DNA of 7,736 nucleotides from Flavobacteriales bacterium UBA2426 (GTDB taxonomy: Bacteria > Bacteroidota > Bacteroidia > Flavobacteriales_F > PHOS-HE28), in assembly GCA_002342985.1 (NCBI GenBank), contig DDRC01000234.1, positions 248 to 7,983 of the forward strand, given 5' to 3'. Made by a program: the position numbers and the translations under genes. Under the pieces are notes generated by a model. The model was not told where the DNA came from, made no database searches, and saw nothing but the letters and a program-made list of their open reading frames with translations. This document shows positions 1 to 5,314 of the stretch, in pieces (position 1 is the stretch's first letter; every line of letters starts with the position of its first letter).

Positions 1-1142
1 TGCGCGGCCGCCTCGGCGAGCAGGTCGCGCTCCCAGGCCAACGGAGCGGCGGTGGCGCGGTAGTGCCCCAGCCGCGCCTGGTGCAGCAGCAGCAGCATGA
101 TCACGGGCAGGGCCGCCGCCACGGGCCGCACGGGCTGGAGTGCCATCCAGGCGATCAGCGGCAGCAGTGCCATCAGCTGGAGCCGCAGGGTGATGTAGCT
201 GGCGAAGCCGGCCGAATCGGGCAGGAAGAAATAGAGGCCGAGGAGGAGGAGGGATGCCCCGAGCAGCGCATCGCCGGCCGCGATCCGCCAAGGGCGTTCC
301 GCGGAGGCACGCCCGATCGCGGCAGCGGCCAGCGCCCCGACCAGGATGAGCTTGAGCGCATAGGAGAATTTCACCTCTTCGCCGCCGAAGAGCACAAGCA
401 CCCGCAGGTTGAACAGCTGGCGCAGGTTGTCCAGGGGGTCGACCGCCGACCAGGCGATGGCCTGGCCGGTACCGAAGCGCTGCATGAGCCAGAGGGCCGG
501 CACCGCCATGGCCACGAATGCAGCCAGCGCGAGCCACGGCCGCGCGAAACGGACATCCTCCCTGGCGCGGAGGCCGAGCGCGACCGTCAGCTCATGGGCG
601 CCGCAGAGCAGTAGGAAAAGCGGCAGGGCCATGGTGTGCGTGTACAGGATGACCAGTGAAGCAGGGAGGAGCAGTGCAGTGTGCCACCAGGTCACGCGTG
701 CGCGGGAGATCCACGCGGCGGCCAGGAGCAATGCCAGCGACAGGCCCAGCAGGAAGTTGTGGAAGCCCATCAGCAGCAGGAAGTTCACCGTGAAGGGCAG
801 CGCCATCAGGATGAGCGGGCTGGGCCGTCCGAAGGCTGCCGCCAAGGCCCAGGTCCCCAGGCCCAGGCCGAGGATGAGCGCGGCGAGGAATACCCGCTCG
901 GCCACCAGCGGCGGAAGCACCTGGGCCAGTGCGCCGAGGGCCATGTGCCCGCCCGCATTCGGCACCAGGCCCGGGTTGCGGCAGAAGACGCCCTCCGGGA
1001 TGCCCTCGAACAGCATGCGCGCCGTGTAGAGGTGCGTCCAGCCATCGAGCGAAGGGAAGAAGGGGATCACCACCACCCACGCCGCGCTCCCCAGGAAGGC
1101 AAGGGCGATAAGGAGGTTCACCCAGCGCGTGCGCAATGCCAT
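1..1142 (-). CDS. Multi-pass membrane protein, possibly GT-C-like, C-terminus cut by the window edge
   Basis: The frame is open without a stop from an ATG at 1140-1142 to the left edge, giving 380 codons. The first residues are MALRTRWVNLLIALAFLG. It is strongly hydrophobic, with about nine to ten membrane segments (roughly residues 8-28, 83-103, 109-125, 128-145, 154-180, 203-220, 263-277, 290-307, 322-336 and 341-354). After the first segment comes an outside loop containing D33-G-W-T-H-L-Y-T-A-R and, near residue 60, L-V-P-N-A-G-G-H. An acidic residue in the first loop after TM1, followed by many TMs, is the layout of GT-C glycosyltransferases that use lipid-linked sugars. I recall similar unnamed Bacteroidota membrane proteins with D-G-x-x-H-L-Y loops. 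The GT-C call is inference; no family is firmly recognised. It starts 7 bp after the gldA stop, so it is probably co-transcribed with it. The conventional frame on this strand and the even hydrophobic pattern make it a real gene despite the missing stop. Confidence 0.82.
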   Translation of the reverse strand, partial: MALRTRWVNLLIALAFLGSAAWVVVIPFFPSLDGWTHLYTARMLFEGIPEGVFCRNPGLVPNAGGHMALGALAQVLPPLVAERVFLAALILGLGLGTWALAAAFGRPSPLILMALPFTVNFLLLMGFHNFLLGLSLALLLAAAWISRARVTWWHTALLLPASLVILYTHTMALPLFLLLCGAHELTVALGLRAREDVRFARPWLALAAFVAMAVPALWLMQRFGTGQAIAWSAVDPLDNLRQLFNLRVLVLFGGEEVKFSYALKLILVGALAAAAIGRASAERPWRIAAGDALLGASLLLLGLYFFLPDSAGFASYITLRLQLMALLPLIAWMALQPVRPVAAALPVIMLLLLHQARLGHYRATAAPLAWERDLLAEAAA

Positions 1143-1149
1143 CGGCCTC

Positions 1150-2061
1150 CTAGCGGTTGCCCGTGAGTTCCTTGAAGACCTCCTCCAGCCCGCGCTCGCT
1201 GCGCTGCATGCCCAGCACCTTCAGCCCCTGCTGCACGGCGAACTCGAAGATGGCGGGCCGGATGTCGCGGTCGGCAGGGTGCGCCAGCAGCCAATTGCCG
1301 CCCTCCTTGCGCCGCGCGTTGAGCACACCCGCCACCTGGAGGAGCTCGTTGGCCTGCGGCGAGCGGTCGAACTCCACCTCGAGCACCGCCCCTTGGGCTT
1401 GGCGCCCGCGCAGGGTGCTGGCCTTGTCATCGGCCACGATGCGTCCCTTGTCGATGATGATCACGCGGTCGCAGATGGCCTCCACCTCCTGCATGATGTG
1501 CGTGCTGAGCATCACCGTCTTCTCGCGCCCCAGGCTCTTGATCAGCGCGCGGATGTCCACCAGCTGGTTGGGGTCGAGGCCGCTGGTGGGCTCGTCGAGG
1601 ATCAGCACCTGCGGATCGTGGATGAGCGCCTGCGCCAGTCCCACGCGCTGGCGGTAGCCCTTGCTGAGCTGGCCGATGCGCTTGTGCTGTTCGGGCCCCA
1701 GGCCAACGCGCTGCACGAGCGCATCCACGCGCTTCGAGCGGTCGCGCAGCCCATGCACGCCCGCCACGAAGTCGAGGTGCTCGCGCACATACAGGTCGAG
1801 GTAGAGCGGGTTGTGCTCGGGGAGGTAGCCCACGCGGCGCCTCACCTCCATGCTGTGCGTCCGCGTGTCGAAGCCGCCCACGACGGCATCACCGCTGCTG
1901 GGCGGGATGAAGCAGGTGAGGATCTTCATCATCGTGCTCTTCCCGGCGCCGTTGGGCCCCAGGAAGCCCACCACCTCGCCGGCTCCGATCTCGAAGGAGG
2001 CGTCATCGAGCGCTTTCTGGGCACCGTAGAACTTGGTGATCCGGCGGACGGAAATGGACAT
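1150..2061 (-). CDS. gldA: Gliding motility-associated ABC transporter ATP-binding protein GldA
   Basis: This 303-residue ABC ATPase is complete. Walker A is GPNGAGKST at 35-43, the signature is LSKGYRQR at 132-139, Walker B is VLILDEP at 152-158 with catalytic E157, the D-loop follows (SGLDP), and the H-loop histidine is H188. The Q-loop region reads YLPEHNPLYLDLYV near 79-92, with Glu where many ABC proteins have Gln. That PEHNPLY segment and the MMKILTC stretch after Walker A are typical of the GldA family. The C-terminal ~90 residues form the usual accessory domain ending in LEEVFKELT. In Flavobacterium johnsoniae GldA works with the membrane proteins GldF and GldG and is needed for gliding; many non-gliding Bacteroidota also keep homologues, so motility here is not proven. 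No gldF or gldG is in the window. It lies 27 bp after the NadR-like gene and 7 bp before the membrane-protein gene, which suggests an operon. The start at 2059-2061 is the family start. Confidence 0.9.
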   Translation of the reverse strand: MSISVRRITKFYGAQKALDDASFEIGAGEVVGFLGPNGAGKSTMMKILTCFIPPSSGDAVVGGFDTRTHSMEVRRRVGYLPEHNPLYLDLYVREHLDFVAGVHGLRDRSKRVDALVQRVGLGPEQHKRIGQLSKGYRQRVGLAQALIHDPQVLILDEPTSGLDPNQLVDIRALIKSLGREKTVMLSTHIMQEVEAICDRVIIIDKGRIVADDKASTLRGRQAQGAVLEVEFDRSPQANELLQVAGVLNARRKEGGNWLLAHPADRDIRPAIFEFAVQQGLKVLGMQRSERGLEEVFKELTGNR

Positions 2062-2088
2062 GGGGCGAAGGTAGTCGGCTCCCAGCGG

Positions 2089-2613
2089 TCAGTCAGGCAG
2101 CTGCAGGATGGCGGCCCAAGCGGTCGCAAGGCGCTGTTCAAGCGTGCCCTCGATGATCCGGAAGGGCCTTGCGAGCCGCTGCAGCCGAGATGCGTAAGCC
2201 ACGAAGAGCCGTTCCCGGTCGTGCGGATTCTCCCGGAGCGGATCGGGCTCCCAGGGGATGTCCGGCCGGCATAGCAGCCACAGGTCATAGCGGCGGCGCT
2301 CGCACTCCGCCACGATCCATGGGTCGCAGCGGCCGAACTTCTCCTCGGACCAGATGCGGATGGTGAGCAGGTCGGTGTCACAGAGGAGCAGGCCGCTGCC
2401 GGACCGCCCGCTGGCGTCGGCTTCCAGTTCCTCACGCTCGACCTGCAGCTTTGCGATCGTGAGCAGGTCCGCTTCCGCATAGGGCCGGCCGAGCCCGGTC
2501 AGGAATGCGCGCGCGGCCTCGGGCACCGCCGCAGCGCCCAGACGCTCGGAGAGTTCCAGGGCCAGCGTGGTCTTGCCGCTGCTCTCGGGGCCTACGATCG
2601 CGATCCGCCGCAT
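2089..2613 (-). CDS. NadR-like P-loop ATPase/kinase (AAA_28 type, ribosylnicotinamide kinase-like)
   Basis: This 174-residue protein opens with MRRIAIVGPESSGKTT, where the P-loop GPESSGKTT spans residues 8-16. A Walker B-like strand, LLLCDTD, lies at 75-81, followed by an R-I-W-S-E-E-K-F-G segment. Residues 114-127 read LCRPDIPWEPDPLR and are followed by DRERLF at 132-137. This order matches the C-terminal kinase domain of NadR, which phosphorylates nicotinamide riboside, and the stand-alone NadR/Ttd14-type ATPases common in Bacteroidota. The adenylyltransferase and DNA-binding parts of classical NadR are absent, so it is a kinase-domain-only form and near the usual length for that. In many Bacteroidota such a gene sits beside a PnuC transporter, but none is visible here. 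Substrate is therefore uncertain: nicotinamide riboside, a thiamine-related compound or another nucleoside are all possible. It is the first gene of the presumed operon with gldA. Confidence 0.8.
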   Translation of the reverse strand: MRRIAIVGPESSGKTTLALELSERLGAAAVPEAARAFLTGLGRPYAEADLLTIAKLQVEREELEADASGRSGSGLLLCDTDLLTIRIWSEEKFGRCDPWIVAECERRRYDLWLLCRPDIPWEPDPLRENPHDRERLFVAYASRLQRLARPFRIIEGTLEQRLATAWAAILQLPD

Positions 2614-2620
2614 CCGACGA

Positions 2621-2633
2621 CAAAGTAACTTTC
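2621..2633. promoter_or_regulatory. AT-rich palindrome resembling back-to-back Bacteroidota -7 elements
   Basis: In the 86 bp between the divergent starts at 2613 and 2700, the only AT-rich island reads CAAAGTAACTTTC. Its core AAAGT-A-ACTTT is a perfect inverted repeat with a one-base centre. Read on the plus strand it gives TAACTTTC (2626-2633), and on the minus strand TTACTTTG (2628-2621); each differs at one position from the Bacteroidota -7 consensus TAnnTTTG. I see no TTG-type -33 element at the expected distance on either side. Only 7 bases separate the minus-strand copy from its ATG, so that transcript would be nearly leaderless. It could instead be an operator. The rest of the intergenic region holds no other recognisable signal. 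Confidence 0.35.
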
Positions 2634-2699
2634 CATCACGGGCCGGGCAGCAGCGGTCGGCCCTGCCCTGTCATGGAAGGGAACCCAAACCCTCCACGC

Positions 2700-4526
2700 A
2701 TGCGATCGCTCCCAACATTCCTCTGCCTCCTTTGCATGGTCTTCGGCGCCAGCGCCGCATTGCCGCCCGTTGCGCATGCCCCTTTGGGCAGGCACATGCA
2801 GGAGGTGAACGCCCAATGGCCGCAGATGGATCCGATTGGCGCCGCCGATGGCACCACCGCGCGGTTCGGCACGGAAGCGGATCGGATCCGCATGCACCTG
2901 CAGCTCGTGCGCGAGCGATTGGCCATGCGCTCCGGGCCTGCCTTGGATCCTTCGCAGCGCGCCAAGCGCGCCATGCTGCTGGGCAGGCTGGGCGACTACG
3001 CCGATGCGCGCACCTTCCCGCGCAATGAATCGGTCGCGCACCGCAACCCGGTCTTCATCGATGCCTACGGGAATGCCTGCGCGGTGGGCTGGCTGATGAT
3101 CGAGAGCGGCCATGGCGAGCTGGCGCACCGCATCAGCGAAACGATGAACCTCGCCTATGTGCTTGAGATGCCCCGTTCGCCGCTATGGCCGCAGATCGCC
3201 GCATGGGCGGATGCGCATGGGTTCGATGCCGCCGAGCTCGCTTGGATACAGCCGGCCTATCCGCCCAATCTGCCCTGGCAGCCCTTGGGGGATGGAACGA
3301 ACGGCACGGTGCGCGTGGCGCTGCCCCTATCGGATGGCCGTCTGCTCATCGCCGGTGATTTCACGGAGGCCGGAGGGATGGCCGCGAGCGGCGTGGCCAT
3401 CTGGGATGGCTCGGCCTACCAGGCGCTGGGTGGCGGCGTGATGGGAACGGTGGCTTGCGCCGTGGAGCATGAAGGCGCGTTGTACGTAGGCGGAAGCGGC
3501 CTCAGCGGCGCAGCGGATCTCGGCAAGTGGAACGGGACCGCCTGGGAGTTCAGCACCGTGTTCGAGGGCAAGGCGCCACGGGTGACTGCGCTGCATGTCC
3601 ACAACGGTGCATTGCATGCTGCGGGCACCATCGTGGGCTTCGCCGGCGAGAGCGATGGCGTGATGCGGTGGGAGGGCGGCCAATGGCAGCCGGTGGGCAG
3701 CCTGCTCAACGGTGCCGTGACCGCCCTGGCCTCGCATGCCGGTCGGCTGGTGGCCGCGGGTGAATTCACCGGCTTCGAGCTGGATCCGGTGCCGATGCTG
3801 CGGCATGTAGCGGAGCTGGAGGGCAATGAATGGAGCGAGCTGGTCGGCGGCCTTGATGCGCCGGTGCATGACCTGATGAGCGTCGAAGGCGTGCTCTATG
3901 CCGCCGGGGCCCTCTATGCCAACATCGCACCTGTCTTCGGCATGGCACGCCTGGCACCCGGTGGGGCGGCATGGGAGCTCCTGCTGCCGAACCTCAGCGG
4001 GTACATCCAGCCGTCCATCGGCCCTGCCCGCATCAACAGCATGGTGGAGCACGAAGGCGCCATCTACATCGCCGGGTCGTTCGTCAGCTACACCTTCGTC
4101 ACCGTCGGCACCGGCATCGCCCGATGGTCCGGCATCGACCAGGTTGAGCCGCTGGGCATCCCTGAGCAGCCGGTGCTTGCCGTGGCGACCTACGCCGGTG
4201 AATTGGTGGCCGGCGGGGAGTTCTCGCAATGGCAGCCCTACATCACGAGCGTGGGCCTGGCGACGGGCATTGCCGATGAGCCCATGCAAGGGATGGTGAC
4301 GGTGATGCCCAATCCGGCAGCGGACCGCGTTCGGATCGGTGGGGTGAAGGGCGCTGCAACCGCCGCGGTCCTCATCATGGATGCCTCCGGCCGTGCGGTG
4401 CAAGCGCCGCTCGAGCGGTTCTCGGATGCGGTGGTGGTGGATGCTTCCCGGTTGGCGGGCGGGGCCTATCTGGTCCGCATCGGGCACCCTGGGGCGTCCG
4501 TGCTCGCGCGGTTCGTGCGCGAGTGA
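2700..4526 (+). CDS. Secreted T9SS cargo protein: conserved N-terminal domain, seven propeller-like repeats, C-terminal sorting domain
   Basis: With the ATG at 2700 the protein has 608 residues and begins with a Sec signal peptide (MRSLPTFLCLLCMVFGASA), likely cut near residue 19. Residues ~30-190 form a distinct domain with F-P-R-N at 106-109, P-V-F-I-D at 117-121, C127-A-V-G and I-Q-P-A-Y-P-P at 183-189; I recall this pattern from other Bacteroidota exported proteins but know no function. Residues ~193-524 contain about seven repeats of 42-55 residues, each with a G-x-L-x-x-A/G-G-x-F strand pattern and usually ending in a tryptophan-containing W-x-G-x-x-W-like stretch, consistent with a seven-bladed beta-propeller. 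Residues ~525-608 are a T9SS type A sorting domain, with V-M-P-N-P-A-A-D at 535-542, G-A-Y-L-V-R-I at 588-594 and a terminal A-R-F-V-R-E. The protein should therefore be exported across both membranes by the Por system. An ATG at 2673 is an alternative start but would put nine residues, two of them prolines, ahead of the signal peptide. Ligand or enzyme role is unknown. Confidence 0.85.
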   Translation: MRSLPTFLCLLCMVFGASAALPPVAHAPLGRHMQEVNAQWPQMDPIGAADGTTARFGTEADRIRMHLQLVRERLAMRSGPALDPSQRAKRAMLLGRLGDYADARTFPRNESVAHRNPVFIDAYGNACAVGWLMIESGHGELAHRISETMNLAYVLEMPRSPLWPQIAAWADAHGFDAAELAWIQPAYPPNLPWQPLGDGTNGTVRVALPLSDGRLLIAGDFTEAGGMAASGVAIWDGSAYQALGGGVMGTVACAVEHEGALYVGGSGLSGAADLGKWNGTAWEFSTVFEGKAPRVTALHVHNGALHAAGTIVGFAGESDGVMRWEGGQWQPVGSLLNGAVTALASHAGRLVAAGEFTGFELDPVPMLRHVAELEGNEWSELVGGLDAPVHDLMSVEGVLYAAGALYANIAPVFGMARLAPGGAAWELLLPNLSGYIQPSIGPARINSMVEHEGAIYIAGSFVSYTFVTVGTGIARWSGIDQVEPLGIPEQPVLAVATYAGELVAGGEFSQWQPYITSVGLATGIADEPMQGMVTVMPNPAADRVRIGGVKGAATAAVLIMDASGRAVQAPLERFSDAVVVDASRLAGGAYLVRIGHPGASVLARFVRE

Positions 4527-5272
4527 GCGGATTCAGTCCGCGGCTCAGCGAGCCCCTGCCAGCCGTCCTGTACGGGGTTGCGGCCGTGCCAGCTGCCTTC
4601 CGTGGACACCACGCTGAACCGGGCATACAGCTCCTCGCTGAAGCCCGCCGCTTGTCGCGTGCGCCGAACCGCCTGCGCATGGGGGGGGGAAGGCGCGTGG
4701 GCGAAGGCCATCATGTCCGCACGGGACCTCCATACGCTGAAGGTGGCCTGCTCCACCCAAGGCAGCTCTCCCACGCCCTTGGTGAACAGGAGCCCTTCGC
4801 GGCCTTGCAGGGAGCGCGCCACGCGCGCCACCTGCTGCCAGAACCCGATCACGTAGCCCGGCTTGATGGTGGCGCGGGTGAGGATCGCCAGAGGCGCATC
4901 GTCCGGTGCATCCGCTTGGGGTGCGAAGGGGTTCACGCCTGACCACTGGCCGCGGCTCGAAGCGGGTCGCAGGTGCAGGGTGTACACCTCGGCGGAATGC
5001 GCCCGCCAGGCCGCATGCGCGGCATGCCCTGCATGGAAGCGGTCGGCGTCCTCATGCGAGGCCCAGCTGCCCAGCAGCGCATAGGTGCCGAAGTCGGGCC
5101 AGAAGCCGTAACCGGAGCCGCCGCCCGTGCCCAGCAGCTTGAAGAAGCGGAGCCCCGGAACGGCCGCGAGGGGCTTCCGCATCTCCGCCATCTGCCGCAT
5201 GCCCCACAGCCGGGCGTTGAAGCCGGTGTAGCGAAAGAAGGAGAGGGTGACGTGGGCACCGGCCGCGGGCAT
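4466..5272 (-). CDS. crtA: CrtA-family carotenoid oxygenase, probable carotenoid 2-hydroxylase
   Basis: This 268-residue protein starts at the ATG complementary to 5270-5272, just before the conserved VTLSFFRYTG strand. It belongs to the spheroidene monooxygenase (CrtA) family: seen are G-x-R-F-F-K-L-L-G-T-G at 40-50, G-x-G-F-W-P-D at 54-60, and near the C-terminus A-V-R-R-T-R and F-S-E-E-L-Y-A-R-F (201-219). The chain is an internal duplication: each half begins with a hydrophobic strand and ends in a W-x-G-x-N-P motif (WSGVNP at 110-115, WHGRNP at 228-233). In purple bacteria CrtA makes 2-keto carotenoids; a crtA-related gene from the flavobacterial strain P99-3 was reported as a carotenoid 2-hydroxylase in myxol synthesis, which fits the CrtD and CruF genes next door. 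The 2-hydroxylase call rests on that context. The last ~30 residues look unconserved and overlap by 61 bp the convergent T9SS gene. A run of nine cytosines lies inside the gene, and the frame is intact through it. Confidence 0.82.
   Translation of the reverse strand: MPAAGAHVTLSFFRYTGFNARLWGMRQMAEMRKPLAAVPGLRFFKLLGTGGGSGYGFWPDFGTYALLGSWASHEDADRFHAGHAAHAAWRAHSAEVYTLHLRPASSRGQWSGVNPFAPQADAPDDAPLAILTRATIKPGYVIGFWQQVARVARSLQGREGLLFTKGVGELPWVEQATFSVWRSRADMMAFAHAPSPPHAQAVRRTRQAAGFSEELYARFSVVSTEGSWHGRNPVQDGWQGLAEPRTESAHSRTNRASTDAPGCPMRTR
4524..4547. terminator. Possible stem-loop at the convergent gene junction
   Basis: Directly after the stop codon of the T9SS-protein gene, GCGGA (4527-4531) and TCCGC (4537-4541) form a perfect 5 bp inverted repeat around the loop TTCAG. 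The flanks TGAGC (4524-4528) and GCTCA (4543-4547) could extend it in an alternative pairing with a 3-base bulge. No T-run follows on either strand, so an intrinsic terminator is not shown. On the minus strand the element lies inside the crtA-like reading frame near its 3' end, so any terminating effect would have to favour the plus direction. In such GC-rich DNA a stem of this size may be chance. Confidence 0.2.
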
Positions 5273-5314
5273 GAATGAGTGAACGATCCGGGCCTCGCAA
5301 CTGTTCTCCCCACC

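Noticed and set aside
592..1080. 162-codon minus-strand frame within the left-edge membrane-protein gene
   Set aside because: Same strand, different frame. It is Gly/Pro/Arg-rich, while the other frame gives an unbroken membrane protein of 380 codons.
2066..2073. TACCTTCG on the minus strand, four bases before the gldA ATG, as a -7 element
   Set aside because: It differs from TAnnTTTG at one position and has no -33 partner. Its position would give a leaderless transcript, and the gene upstream lies only 27 bp away, so read-through explains expression.
1129..2274. 381-codon plus-strand open frame opposite gldA
   Set aside because: It is antisense to a gene with all ABC motifs. Its residues are rich in His, Ala, Leu and Arg with no domain pattern, as expected for a shadow frame in GC-rich DNA.
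2505..2699. N-terminal extension of the T9SS-protein gene to an upstream start at 2505
   Set aside because: The extra 65 residues would be antisense to the P-loop region of the NadR-like gene, are Arg/Pro-rich, and would bury the signal peptide.
3327..4487. 386-codon minus-strand open frame opposite the T9SS-protein gene
   Set aside because: The plus-strand protein has a signal peptide, repeats and sorting domain. The minus frame is His/Arg/Gly-rich and without recognisable structure.
4680..4690. Frameshift in the crtA-like gene at the homopolymer run
   Set aside because: Family motifs continue in the same frame on both sides of the nine-base run, so the gene is intact as given.
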